Source of the DNA: an uncultured bacterium
Lineage (GTDB): Bacteria > Actinomycetota > Coriobacteriia > Coriobacteriales > Coriobacteriaceae
Reading direction: 5' to 3'
Length of the DNA stretch: 64,000 nucleotides
Assembly (NCBI GenBank): GCA_905216175.1
Contig: CAJMSV010000002.1
Location: forward strand, 7,282 to 71,281
This document shows, in pieces, positions 9,188 through 17,916 of the stretch. Every line of letters begins with the position of its first letter. Position 1 is the first letter of the stretch. Below the pieces are notes generated by a model that did not search any database, was not told where the DNA came from, and worked only from the letters and a program-made list of their open reading frames with translations. A program made the position numbers and the translations under genes.

Positions 9188-10966
9188 ATGGACGCCATCG
9201 TAAAGATGCTCGAAAAGCATCAACCGTTCTTCGAGAAGATCTCGAGAAACATCTACCTCCAGGCCATCAAAGACGGATTCCTTGGGTGCATGCCCATCGT
9301 CCTTACCTCTTCGATCTTTCTGCTGATCGCCACGCTTCCCGGCGTAGTCGGCATCACGCTGCCCCAGCCGCTCATCGACTGGTGCAACAAGCTGTACAAC
9401 TTCACCATGGGCGTCATGGGCATCATGGTTGCCGGCACCACCGCCAAGAACTTTACGGCTTCCATGAACCGTCGCATGCCCGCCGGCAAGGTGCTCAACG
9501 ACGGCTCCACCATGGTGGCCGCCCAGTGCAGCATGCTGCTGCTCGCTGTTACGCAGTTCACCACCAAGTTCAACGGCTCCGAGCTTTCGGTCTTCGATTG
9601 CACCAGCATGGGTACGCGCGGTCTGTTCTCGGCCTATATCGCCGCGTTCATTACCGTGTGGGTCTATAAATTCTGCGTCTCGCGCGATCTGACCATTAAG
9701 CTGCCCAAGGAGGTCCCGGGCGCCATCGCTCAGAACTTCCGCGACATCATCCCCTTCGGTGGCGCTGTCATCATCTGCGGCATCATCGATGTCGTCGTGC
9801 GCAACCTCATGGGCGTTCCGTTCTCCGAGCTGCTTATCAAACTGCTCTCCCCGCTCTTTACCGCTGCAGAAACCTATCCTGGCCTTATCCTTATCCAGGC
9901 AGCCACCGCGTTCTTCTGGTTCATCGGCGTCCACGGCCCCTCGATCGTCCAGCCGGGCATCGACCCCATCCGTCTTGCCAACCAGGCCGAGAACCTGCAG
10001 GTTCTGCTGGCCGGTGGTCACCCCGCCCATTCCCTCACCTTTAACATGTCGCTCGTGGGTGAGTTCGGCGGCACCGGCGCCACCTTCATCGTGCCGCTTC
10101 TGCTGATTCTCTTTATGAAGTCCAAGCAGCTCAAAGCCGTCGGCAAGGCCTCGATTGTTCCTGTTGCCTTCGCCGTCAACGAACCGCTGCTCTTTGGCGC
10201 GCCGATGATCCTTAACCCCTACATGCTCATCCCCTTTGTTGCCGCCGGCTGCGTCAACGTGAGTGTTGCCAAGTTCTTTATCGATAACGTGGGCATGAAC
10301 GGCTTCTCCTTCGTGGTGCCTTGGGCTACCCCTGCCCCCATCGGCATCTTCATCACCTCGAACTTCCTGCTTATCGCCCTGGTATTTGTCGCGATCATCA
10401 TCTTGCTGGACGCCATCATCTACCTGCCGTTCTTGAAGGCATACGATAAGCTGCTCTGCGACCAGGAGGCCGAGCGCGCCGCCGAGCTGGGTCTTGAGTC
10501 CGATGGTGCCGCTTCCATCGCCGCCAACGCCCCTGCGCCCGCTGTCGAGCAGGCTACCGCTTCCGTCGAGCCGACCGCCGCTGCCGCCGACAGCAAGCCT
10601 GTCGCCGATCAGTCCGAGCCCGCCGCCGACGCATCCGCTAAGAAGGATGTCGACGGCCTGAAGGTCCTCGTCCTGTGCGCCGGCGCCGGCACCTCTGCCA
10701 TGCTCGCCAACGCCATCAAGGAAGGTGCCGCACAGACCGGAGAGAACATCGCTTCCTCCGCAGGCGCCTATGGCCAGCACACTGCCATCATGGATCAGTA
10801 CGACGTCATCGTGCTTGCCCCGCAGGTCCGTAGCTACTACAACGACATGAAGGCCGACACCGATCGCCTGGGCATTAAGCTGCTCGCCCCGCGCGGCAAG
10901 GAATATATCGACCTTACCCGCGACCCCGCTGGCGCCATCAAGTGGCTCCGCGAGAACCTCGACTAG
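9188..10966 (+). CDS. lacE: Lactose-type PTS permease EIICB, third copy
   Basis: Complete 592-residue EIICB. Seen: MLEKHQPFFEKISRNIYL start, EIIC landmarks FWFIGVHGPSIVQP, GGTGATFIVP and FAVNEPLLFGAPMILNP, a long Ala/Pro/Glu linker at about 440-490, and EIIB with Cys in VLCAGAGTSAML. Paired with the following GH1 gene, it would import and phosphorylate a beta-galactoside. The linker and the loop after the IVQP motif differ most from copies 1 and 2, in line with a different sugar. No EIIA is encoded nearby. Confidence 0.9.
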   Translation: MDAIVKMLEKHQPFFEKISRNIYLQAIKDGFLGCMPIVLTSSIFLLIATLPGVVGITLPQPLIDWCNKLYNFTMGVMGIMVAGTTAKNFTASMNRRMPAGKVLNDGSTMVAAQCSMLLLAVTQFTTKFNGSELSVFDCTSMGTRGLFSAYIAAFITVWVYKFCVSRDLTIKLPKEVPGAIAQNFRDIIPFGGAVIICGIIDVVVRNLMGVPFSELLIKLLSPLFTAAETYPGLILIQAATAFFWFIGVHGPSIVQPGIDPIRLANQAENLQVLLAGGHPAHSLTFNMSLVGEFGGTGATFIVPLLLILFMKSKQLKAVGKASIVPVAFAVNEPLLFGAPMILNPYMLIPFVAAGCVNVSVAKFFIDNVGMNGFSFVVPWATPAPIGIFITSNFLLIALVFVAIIILLDAIIYLPFLKAYDKLLCDQEAERAAELGLESDGAASIAANAPAPAVEQATASVEPTAAAADSKPVADQSEPAADASAKKDVDGLKVLVLCAGAGTSAMLANAIKEGAAQTGENIASSAGAYGQHTAIMDQYDVIVLAPQVRSYYNDMKADTDRLGIKLLAPRGKEYIDLTRDPAGAIKWLRENLD

Positions 10967-10980
10967 CTCCTCCCTCTGTT

Positions 10981-11007
10981 GGTGCCCGGATCCCCAGTTC
11001 GGGCACC
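10981..11007 (+). promoter_or_regulatory. Hairpin in the third lacE-lacG spacer
   Basis: GGTGCCCG / CGGGCACC arms within the 75-bp spacer, with no T-run. Same position and style as the hairpins in the other lacE/lacG spacers. Confidence 0.55.
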
Positions 11008-11041
11008 TCCCCCTATTCGTATCCCACAGACAGGATGACTC

Positions 11042-12463
11042 ATGACCAACCCCATGCAGTTCCCCGACGGCTTTGTGTTTGGCGGCGCCACCGCCGCTTA
11101 CCAGGTTGAGGGCGAGCCCCGCACGCACGGCAAGGGCAAAGTGCCCTGGGACGATTTCCTGGCAGCTCAGGGTCGCTTCTCCCCCGATCCCGCAAGCGAT
11201 TTCTACAACAAGTACCCGGTCGATATCGACCTGTGCCAGCGCTTCGGCATCAACGGCATCCGTGTCTCCATCGCTTGGAGCCGCATCTTCCCCAACGGCA
11301 CTGGTGAGATTAACCCCGAGGGCATTGCCTTCTATCACGAGCTTTTTGCCACCTGCAACAAAGCTGGCGTTATCCCCTATGTCACGCTCGATCACTTCGA
11401 TACGCCCGAGGCCGTTTACCAGAACGGCGGCGAGGGCTTCCTGACGCGCACGACAATCGACGCCTTTGTCGAGTACGCCAAGTTCTGCTTTGCCGAGTTC
11501 ACCGAGGTCAAGCACTGGTTTACCTTTAACGAGATTCCCGCGACCGCCGAGGGCAGCTTTATCGTCGGCAACTGGCCGCACGGCGAGAAGTATCGCCTGG
11601 ACAAGGCTTTCCAGCTCATGCACAACATGATGGTGGCCCACGCCAAGGCTGTCGTCGCCTTCCATGAGGGCGGCTTTGAGGGCGAGATCGGCATTGTCCA
11701 GAACCTGGAGCCCAAGTATCCCCTCGACCCCAACAACGCCGCCGACTGCGAGGCAGCTCGCATGGCCGACGTCATCAACAACCGCTGGGTACTCGACGCC
11801 ACCTTCCGCGGCCACTATGCAGCCGACACCATGGAGGCTGCGACCAAGCTGGCCCATATCGCCGGCGGCGAGCTCGACGTCCGCGACGAGGACATCGCCG
11901 CGCTGACCGCCGCGCTCCCCTACAACGATTGCCTGGGCGTCAACACCTACAAGTGCCAATTCCTGCGTGCCGCAGAGGGCGAAAACGACATCAACCACAA
12001 TGGCACCGGCGACAAGGGATCCTCGCGCTGGTTCCTCAAGGGCGTTGGCGAGTCATGCGTGCGCGAAGGCGTACCCACCACCGATTGGGACTGGATCATC
12101 TATCCCGAGGGCCTGTACGATCTGCTGCTCCGCATTAAGAACGATTACCCCAACTACAAAAAGATCTACATCACCGAGAACGGCATGGGCTATAAGGACG
12201 ACTTCGAGGCCGGCTTTATCGACGACGCCCCTCGTATCGACTACATGCGTCAGCATCTCGCGTGGATCCTCAAGGCGATTGACGGCGGCGTGAACGTCGA
12301 CGGCTACTTTGTGTGGTCGCTGCAGGACCAGTTCTCCTGGACCAACGGCTATAACAAGCGCTACGGCCTGTTCTACATCGACTTTGAGACCCAGAAGCGC
12401 TATCCCAAGGCGAGCGCGTACTGGTACAAGAACGTCGCGGAGACCGGCCTGCTCATGGCCTAG
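11042..12463 (+). CDS. lacG: 6-phospho-beta-galactosidase (GH1), third copy
   Basis: GH1 enzyme of 473 residues, most like copy 1 in its N-terminus (FVFGGATAAYQVEGEPRTHG). Acid/base Glu in TFNEIPATAE, nucleophile Glu in ITENGMGYK, phosphate-binding SWTNGYNKRYGLFYIDF retained. One visible difference is DHFDTPE where copies 1 and 2 have HHFDTP or HHFDSP, close to the sugar-binding cleft. It is the last gene of the unit and is followed by a strong terminator. Confidence 0.87.
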   Translation: MTNPMQFPDGFVFGGATAAYQVEGEPRTHGKGKVPWDDFLAAQGRFSPDPASDFYNKYPVDIDLCQRFGINGIRVSIAWSRIFPNGTGEINPEGIAFYHELFATCNKAGVIPYVTLDHFDTPEAVYQNGGEGFLTRTTIDAFVEYAKFCFAEFTEVKHWFTFNEIPATAEGSFIVGNWPHGEKYRLDKAFQLMHNMMVAHAKAVVAFHEGGFEGEIGIVQNLEPKYPLDPNNAADCEAARMADVINNRWVLDATFRGHYAADTMEAATKLAHIAGGELDVRDEDIAALTAALPYNDCLGVNTYKCQFLRAAEGENDINHNGTGDKGSSRWFLKGVGESCVREGVPTTDWDWIIYPEGLYDLLLRIKNDYPNYKKIYITENGMGYKDDFEAGFIDDAPRIDYMRQHLAWILKAIDGGVNVDGYFVWSLQDQFSWTNGYNKRYGLFYIDFETQKRYPKASAYWYKNVAETGLLMA

Positions 12464-12485
12464 TTTCCGCCGCATACCCCCTGTC

Positions 12486-12530
12486 GGCCGCATGCGAATC
12501 CCTCCACGGGTTCGCATGCGGCCTTTTTGT
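12486..12530 (+). terminator. Rho-independent terminator after lacG copy 3
   Basis: Perfect stem GGCCGCATGCGAA / TTCGCATGCGGCC with TTTTTGTTTTT after it. Confidence 0.88.
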
Positions 12531-12556
12531 TTTTGGTGAGCCCGAGCGAATCATTC

Positions 12557-12613
12557 GTCTCGATCTGTAACATCTAGCAGGGATTTTCGGTCCTACCTGT
12601 TACAGATCAAGAC
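12557..12613. repeat. 57-bp palindromic repeat, array 3 unit a
   Basis: Arms GTCTCGATCTGTAAC and GTTACAGATCAAGAC. First of three units between lacG copy 3 and the toxin-antitoxin genes. Confidence 0.85.
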
Positions 12614-12635
12614 AAACGAGCGGTCCGAACTTGAA

Positions 12636-12693
12636 GATCTCGATCTGTAACACGTAGCCCGGTTTTTCACGTCTACCTGTTACAGATCGAGAC
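12636..12693. repeat. 57-bp palindromic repeat, array 3 unit b
   Basis: Arms GATCTCGATCTGTAAC and GTTACAGATCGAGAC around a T-rich centre; 22 bp after unit a. Confidence 0.85.
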
Positions 12694-12716
12694 AAACGGG
12701 TAGCCCGAAGCAGAAT

Positions 12717-12773
12717 ATCTCGATCTGTAACATCTAACTCGGTTTTCTACTCCCAACTGTTACAGATTGAGAT
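12717..12773. repeat. 57-bp palindromic repeat, array 3 unit c
   Basis: Arms ATCTCGATCTGTAAC and GTTACAGATTGAGAT; the outer base change is compensated on the other arm. It ends about 65 bp before the antitoxin start. Confidence 0.85.
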
Positions 12774-12839
12774 AATTCGACGACGCCGACGTTTTAATAT
12801 ACCGTGGTACAATTATGTCACGACGCAAAGGAGGTTCCC

Positions 12840-13106
12840 ATGTCCGCTTGTGTGCCCGTCCGAGATATGAAGGATACTGCCACATTCACCGCACTTGTTG
12901 AGTCTGAGCGCGACGTTACCGTTACCAAGAACGGCTACGAGGCCATGCACTGCATCAGCAGCGACCAGTATCGCCTCATGCAAGAAGAAATCGCCAAGGC
13001 AAAACTGCTGTCTCGTATGATGTTGGCAGAAGACGAAATATCGCAAGGCGACTATAGCGACTACGACTCCTTCGCGACCGCGATACGAGACAAATATGAC
13101 CTATAA
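12840..13106 (+). CDS. Antitoxin of a type II toxin-antitoxin pair (Phd/YefM-like)
   Basis: Small 88-residue protein whose first half (VPVRDMKDTATFTALVESERDVTVTKNGYEAMHCISSDQY) resembles the Phd/YefM DNA-binding fold, in which NG and a following hydrophobic strand are typical. The C-terminal part is acidic and likely wraps the toxin. The ATG at 12840 has AAAGGAGG directly upstream. It overlaps the toxin gene by 11 bp, indicating coupled translation. A short TACCGTGGTA palindrome upstream may be an autoregulatory site. Confidence 0.8.
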   Translation: MSACVPVRDMKDTATFTALVESERDVTVTKNGYEAMHCISSDQYRLMQEEIAKAKLLSRMMLAEDEISQGDYSDYDSFATAIRDKYDL

Positions 13107-13401
13107 CGTCGTCATACTCAAAAGCGCGCGATATGAGTACGAGAGTATCGTCGGATACCTTGCCCAGATTCTCAAGAATCCGCGCGCAGCAGGCAATTTT
13201 GTCGCTGAGTTTGAATATCAGCTTGATCTGCTTCGCGAGCAGCCACTCCTACGTCCCCTCTCGCACATGCAAGAGTTGGCGGCACGTAATTACCGATCGT
13301 TTCCCGTCAACAACTACGTGTGTCTTTACAAGTTTGAGCACGAAACGATCTATATCGCCCACGTCTTTCATCAGTCACAGGACTACGCCCGCCTGGTCTA
13401 A
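13096..13401 (+). CDS. RelE/ParE-family toxin
   Basis: 101-residue protein with the ParE/RelE layout: N-terminal strand YNVVILKSARYEYESIVGYLAQIL, then helices and a C-terminal sheet ending YKFEHETIYIAHVFHQSQDYARLV. Members either cut ribosome-bound mRNA or poison gyrase; which one cannot be told here. It starts inside the antitoxin gene. The pair sits between repeat array 3 and the DeoR remnant, a likely place for acquired or shuffled DNA. Confidence 0.82.
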   Translation: MTYNVVILKSARYEYESIVGYLAQILKNPRAAGNFVAEFEYQLDLLREQPLLRPLSHMQELAARNYRSFPVNNYVCLYKFEHETIYIAHVFHQSQDYARLV

Positions 13402-13498
13402 CCCACAAGCTGAATACTTGGCCCGAGCACATTTGCGCGTCAACGTGAAGCGGTAATCCCCGAGCCAGCAGGGGCAGAAGTATCGCCTGCAGTGTTAG

Positions 13499-13960
13499 CT
13501 AGCAAATGACCTGCGTGTGCTCCTCGATGGCGGAGCGATCCGCGGCGGCGATGCCCGGTTCGCACACCACGGCGTCCAAGCTGTCCAGGCGGCAGAAGGT
13601 GTAGAAGTCGCGCTTGCCAATCTTGCTGGAATCGGCGATCAGATAGCGCGAGTCGGCCTTGCTAAAGGCGAGCTGCTGGATACGACCCTCATCCATATTG
13701 GACGTAGACACGTCGCCATCCAGAATGCCGTTGGCGCCGATAAACGCTGCATCGATGCCCAGCGCACGCAGGGTATCCTCGGCCGTTGGTCCCACAAAAG
13801 CGGCGGTGCGGCGACGGTACATACCGCCCACGAGGCACAGGTCGCAGTCTTCGCGTGCCTCGAGCAGGCTAAAGGCCGAAAGCGAATTGGTCACATAGAT
13901 GGAAGGCAGCTTGTCGGTGACTCGGAGAGCGCCAATGCGATCTCACGACGGCTGCGCTCA
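13499..13960 (-). pseudogene. Truncated DeoR-family regulator (partial duplicate of the gene at 18.1 kb)
   Basis: The last 131 codons match the C-terminal half of the intact DeoR gene at 18093-18857 with only eight amino-acid differences, and the flank after the stop (CTAGCAAATGACC) is also shared. Further upstream the frame reads ALRVTDKLPSIYVTNS, still DeoR-like, until an in-frame TGA. The HTH half is absent. Without a DNA-binding domain it should not work as a repressor. It looks like the scar of a duplication or of an insertion into an older copy. Confidence 0.8.
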
Positions 13961-13986
13961 TTGTCTCAATTAGCTACTCAACGAAA

Positions 13987-14021
13987 TACGGCCCCGCAGC
14001 TCAATAAGCTGCGGGGCCGTA
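13987..14021 (-). terminator. Terminator-like hairpin after lacE copy 4
   Basis: Perfect 15-bp stem TACGGCCCCGCAGCT / AGCTGCGGGGCCGTA with a 5-base loop, 36 bp beyond the stop codon. On the minus strand the stem runs into TATTTCG, a short T stretch. Confidence 0.65.
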
Positions 14022-14056
14022 CCATACACCGACGGATCAACGACGAAGTGCATCTA

Positions 14057-15751
14057 CTATTTGGCCAGCTCCTGAACGATCCAGTCAATTGCACCTTCGG
14101 GATCGTTGGTAAGGTCAATATACTGCTTGCCCCTTGTGGTGAGCAGTTTAATTCCAAGGCGATCGGTATCGGCCTTCATAGCGTCATAGTACATGCGTGC
14201 CTGGGGCGCCAGAACAATCACGTTGTACTGATTCATCGTCTCATAGTGGCTTCCGTACGCACCGGACTGAGAAACCAGATCGATACCCTTAGCAGCGGCA
14301 CCTTCGCGAAGAGCATTTGCCAAGAGAGTCGAGGTGCCGGCACCCTGGCAAAGCACAAGCACGCGGATCTGCTCCGCCTTGTCCTTTACCGCCTCGAGAG
14401 CTTTTGCGACATTTTCCTGTGCGGCAATAGCATCTGCATCCGAGGTTCCTGCAGTCTCCTTTGCAGACTCTTCCAAACAAAGCTGATGGTCATACGCCTT
14501 GCAGAACGGATAGTAAATCACAAAGTCAACGACCAACAGCACTGCCATCAATACGAGAGAACGCAGATCGAGACCCGTGGTGAGGAACGCACCAATTGGG
14601 CCGGGAAGCGCCCACGGCATGGTATACATGGGGGCGTTCATTCCAATTACGTCAATGAAAAACTTACCGATTATGGCGTTGACCATAGGAGCCGCTAGGA
14701 AGGGCACGAACATATAGGGATTGAGAACGATCGGCATACCGAAGAGAACGGGCTCGTTAACTCCAAAAATCACCGGGATAATCGATGCCTTGCCCATGGC
14801 TTTAAGCTGCTTGGAGCGCATAAACATGATCAGGATAATAGGAACGATGAACGTGCAGCCAGAACCGCCCAGACCGCCGATGAAGCTTGTAAAGTCCTGC
14901 GTGAGAGCAATTGACGGGTGTCCACCTGCTTGGAAAACCTCAAGATTGGTAACGGTATTGCCGTAGAGCGCAGCATTGATCGGACTCATGACAACCGAAG
15001 CACCGTGGATACCCATAAATTGGAAAAGCGCGACCGCGCCTTCGATAAGCGCCATGCCAGGATAGGTGTCGACCGCGGAGAACAGCGGCGAGATGAGAGC
15101 GGATACCAAATTGGCGAACGGCACAGCAAGCAGCTTGCGGCTCGCAAGATCGATAAAAGCGCACGCAAGGATCGAAAACCCAAATGCAAAGATATCGCGA
15201 AAACTCTGCGCAATAGAGCCAGGGACCTCTTTGGGAAGCTTGATCGTCACATTATGGCTAATGCACACCTTATAGATATTAACGGTCAAGAATGCGGCTA
15301 CGAACGCAGCGAGAAAACCCTTGGTTCCCATATAGCCGGTTTCAAAAACAGATGTATCTGCTCCGCCAATCGAGACAACATCGTTTGTCACCGATAGCAA
15401 GAGCATGCCGCACATGGCACAAACCATGCACGAGGTGGGGTTGAGAGATTTACCCGAAGGCATGCGACGGTTCATCGACATGGCAAGTGAGCTCGCCGTG
15501 GTGCCGGCCACCATAATGCCAAGAAGTCCCATGGTATATGCATAGATTTTATTGAAGAAATCCAGCACCTCAGACGGAAGCGCGATGCCTACATAGGCAG
15601 GGAGCGTCGAAAGAAGAAGGAACAGGCTCGAGAACAGCACAATTGGCATATTCGAGAGAAAGCCATCCTTAATCGCCACCAGATAAATGTTCCTCGAGAT
15701 TTTGTCGAAGAGGGGCTGGTGTTTTTCAAGGAATTTGACGATAGCGTCCAT
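14057..15751 (-). CDS. lacE: Lactose-type PTS permease EIICB, fourth copy
   Basis: About 564 residues; ATG at 15751 has AAAGGA nine bases upstream. EIIC landmarks: FLEKHQPLFDKISRNIYL, FQFMGIHGASVVMSP (differing from the GPSIV/GPSVV of the other three), GGSGCTFIVP instead of GGTGAT, and FGVNEPVLFGMPIVLNP. EIIB Cys lies in VLCQGAGTSTLL. The departures in substrate-contact motifs suggest a different sugar. No GH1 gene is attached; instead it is divergent from a TIM-barrel-like gene and a GntR regulator. Codon use looks less GC-rich at third positions than in copies 1-3. Confidence 0.87.
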   Translation of the reverse strand: MDAIVKFLEKHQPLFDKISRNIYLVAIKDGFLSNMPIVLFSSLFLLLSTLPAYVGIALPSEVLDFFNKIYAYTMGLLGIMVAGTTASSLAMSMNRRMPSGKSLNPTSCMVCAMCGMLLLSVTNDVVSIGGADTSVFETGYMGTKGFLAAFVAAFLTVNIYKVCISHNVTIKLPKEVPGSIAQSFRDIFAFGFSILACAFIDLASRKLLAVPFANLVSALISPLFSAVDTYPGMALIEGAVALFQFMGIHGASVVMSPINAALYGNTVTNLEVFQAGGHPSIALTQDFTSFIGGLGGSGCTFIVPIILIMFMRSKQLKAMGKASIIPVIFGVNEPVLFGMPIVLNPYMFVPFLAAPMVNAIIGKFFIDVIGMNAPMYTMPWALPGPIGAFLTTGLDLRSLVLMAVLLVVDFVIYYPFCKAYDHQLCLEESAKETAGTSDADAIAAQENVAKALEAVKDKAEQIRVLVLCQGAGTSTLLANALREGAAAKGIDLVSQSGAYGSHYETMNQYNVIVLAPQARMYYDAMKADTDRLGIKLLTTRGKQYIDLTNDPEGAIDWIVQELAK

Positions 15752-15935
15752 AACACATCCTTTCATGATTCCCGGGCACACAACGATTTATCCGGACTCA
15801 ACCGTCGTCGTCCCCGTTTGTATCCACTTATGTAAGTGAATACGTTCTTGTGCGAAATGTAATATCATTTGCGCGATTTGTCATAACCAATTCTTTTTCC
15901 GCTTTGTCGATATGTCAAGAATTCAAATACTTATT

Positions 15936-16062
15936 CGGTGAACGGTAGTTGATTAATTTAAGGTTTTCCCAGCTAATGGCTATTTTTTCCGAGCAGTACA
16001 ATAAGTTTGCAACCGTTCACCGATTGGATATAACATATTGAATATATTGTTGTAACAATATT
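15936..16062. promoter_or_regulatory. Divergent control region: ACCG boxes and TATTGTT palindrome
   Basis: CGGTGAACGGT (15936-15946) and ACCGTTCACCG (16012-16022) are the same motif in opposite orientation. TATTGTT-GT-AACAATA at 16045-16060 is a 7+7 palindrome about 50 bp before the next gene and is a plausible operator of the GntR regulator downstream. The rest of the 356-bp gap is AT-rich promoter DNA. Confidence 0.5.
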
Positions 16063-16107
16063 AGAGACAATGTCACAAGCCTGTCGTTCTAGTCAAAGGA
16101 AGTAACA

Positions 16108-17028
16108 ATGCCCAAACGATTACTGAACATGTCCGCATCCGATTTTGCCGCCACGTCACCCATGGATCTAAAACAGGCAATTCTGGCTTCCGAGGGACGT
16201 ACCATCATGGCGGAAAACGTACCCTCTTCCCAATTTCTCGGCGGCGTTACTAATGCAGAAATCGAACGTGCCGCAGGTGCCGACCTGCTTCTGTTTAACG
16301 CGCTCGATGTGTTCGATCCAGTTATTGCCGGTATTCCAGATGATCTCAATGAAAACCCGGTCACTTGGGTGAAGCGAGCATGCGGAAGGCCCATTGGCGT
16401 CAATCTGGAGCCAGTTGATAACGAGGCAGAGATGTCTGAATCCCGAACGGAAATCCCCATGGGTCGTCGCGTCTCTCCCAAGACCTTAGAAAAGGCTAAC
16501 GAACTCGGATTTGATTTTATCTGCCTGACGGGCAACCCTGGAACCGGCGTCTCCAACGATGCAATCGCCCATTCGATTAAACTCTCCAAAGAGCATTTCA
16601 ATGGCCTGGTCATAGCCGGAAAAATGCATGGAGCGGGCGTTGCGGAACCTGTCATGACACTCGAAATAGCGCGCAAGTTTGTTGATCTCGGCGTCGATAT
16701 CCTTCTCGTGCCAGCCCCCTACACTGTCCCTTGCTTCCAAGAAGCAGACCTGCGCGCCATCGTAGACTTTGTACGATCACACAACGTAGGCAAGTCAATT
16801 GAAGATAAGGTTCTCGTCATGGCGGCGAACGGGACCAGTCAAGACTCCTGCGACAGCGAGACCATTAAGAAAATAGGCCTTGCAGCAAAAGCCGCTGGCG
16901 CTGACCTCCAACATATCGGGGACTCCATGAACGGTATTTGTCTGCCCCAGAATATCTTCACGCTTGGACAAGCCCTTCGTGGATACAGGCATCAGATCGT
17001 CATGCTGAGCCGCTCTGTGATACGTTAA
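16108..17028 (+). CDS. Uncharacterised TIM-barrel-like protein linked to a PTS
   Basis: 306 residues, no signal peptide, cytoplasmic. The pattern of short strands ending in Gly/Asp/Asn residues (RTIMAENVPSSQFLGGVTNA, ADLLLFNALDV, FICLTGNPGTGVSND, GLVIAGKMHGAG, VDILLVPAPYT, KVLVMAANGTSQDS) suggests a (beta/alpha)8 barrel. I recall such proteins being labelled phosphoenolpyruvate-phosphonomutase-like or as a DUF, but I do not know a proven reaction. Its place between a Lac-family permease (divergent) and a GntR regulator suggests it acts on the imported phospho-sugar or a derivative. It is probably co-transcribed with the GntR gene. Confidence 0.7.
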   Translation: MPKRLLNMSASDFAATSPMDLKQAILASEGRTIMAENVPSSQFLGGVTNAEIERAAGADLLLFNALDVFDPVIAGIPDDLNENPVTWVKRACGRPIGVNLEPVDNEAEMSESRTEIPMGRRVSPKTLEKANELGFDFICLTGNPGTGVSNDAIAHSIKLSKEHFNGLVIAGKMHGAGVAEPVMTLEIARKFVDLGVDILLVPAPYTVPCFQEADLRAIVDFVRSHNVGKSIEDKVLVMAANGTSQDSCDSETIKKIGLAAKAAGADLQHIGDSMNGICLPQNIFTLGQALRGYRHQIVMLSRSVIR

Positions 17029-17100
17029 GGTTACCTTGCCCACGTTACATCCCGACTGAGGCAACCATCAGGTATAACCAACATGCAAACTGAGGCTCTA

Positions 17101-17820
17101 ATGCTCGATACACACGAAAAACGGCCACTCTATTTACAGCTCACCGACGCGCTGCTCAAGCAGATCGTCGATGAATATCAAGCAGACGATAAACTTCCAA
17201 CAGAAATGGAACTCTGCGACGAATACGCCGTAAGCAGAACAACCGTCCGACTTGCCATGAGTGAGCTGGAGCGTCGTGGAAGTATCTATCGAATCCAAGG
17301 TAAGGGATCGTTTGTTGCACCGAAACGCGTTAGCGAGCTCAATTCACTTTTAGACTTTGACTTTGCAAGCCATTGCGATGGCGTTGATCCGGATGCCATC
17401 ACCAAACATTTCGGCGGCCTCACATCAGGTCGTCCAATTTCCGTAATGATGCTCCAACAATTTGGATGTCAAAGTCGCGATGAAATTCAGCGTCTTGAAT
17501 TGACCTACGAACTTGAAGGCAGCTTCATAGGCGCTGATACGTTTTTCATTTCAAAGTCGCGCGTTCCGAATAACCAGTTAGATTTTCAGGCATTTAGCAG
17601 AATCATGGACGACTTGTCCAAGTCTATCCAATCTGTTAGGGAAAGCTATAGAGCACGTCAGCTTAGCGATTCCGAAGCCAGTAATTATGGTGTTGCAAAA
17701 CTTCCGGTCATCGAACTGACTCATTATGCTTACGACTCCGGAGGCAAACTAATCTCAATTGTCTGCCGCACCGTCTTAACTGGGCGGGTCCCTTATCAAA
17801 ACTTTATTTTCAAGTCCTAA
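17101..17820 (+). CDS. GntR-family regulator with UTRA domain
   Basis: 239 residues. N-terminal winged helix ([48 protein letters not shown]) followed by a UTRA ligand domain that usually senses a phospho-sugar. ATG at 17101 has GAGG five bases upstream; an in-frame ATG at 17083 has no good ribosome-binding site. It follows the TIM-barrel-like gene by about 70 bp and probably controls this gene and the divergent lacE copy 4 through the TATTGTT palindrome. Confidence 0.82.
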   Translation: MLDTHEKRPLYLQLTDALLKQIVDEYQADDKLPTEMELCDEYAVSRTTVRLAMSELERRGSIYRIQGKGSFVAPKRVSELNSLLDFDFASHCDGVDPDAITKHFGGLTSGRPISVMMLQQFGCQSRDEIQRLELTYELEGSFIGADTFFISKSRVPNNQLDFQAFSRIMDDLSKSIQSVRESYRARQLSDSEASNYGVAKLPVIELTHYAYDSGGKLISIVCRTVLTGRVPYQNFIFKS

Positions 17821-17835
17821 TGTTCTTTTTCTTTT

Positions 17836-17892
17836 GTCTCGATCTGTAACACGTAGCCGAGTTTTTAAGTCCTAACCGTTACAGATCGAGAC
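17836..17892. repeat. 57-bp palindromic repeat, array 4 unit a
   Basis: Arms GTCTCGATCTGTAAC and GTTACAGATCGAGAC, starting 15 bp after the GntR stop codon. Confidence 0.85.
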
Positions 17893-17916
17893 AAACAAGG
17901 TAGACCCCACCGAATT

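Noticed and set aside
9098..11998. A 966-codon open frame on the minus strand
   Set aside because: It lies opposite lacE copy 3 and lacG copy 3 and arises from GC-rich codon bias; its translation has no family landmarks and is rich in Gly, Asp and Val as expected from antisense reading.
13499..13894. A functional small DeoR-type sensor protein
   Set aside because: The DNA-binding half is missing, an in-frame stop lies upstream and there is no ribosome-binding site at the first ATG-like codon.
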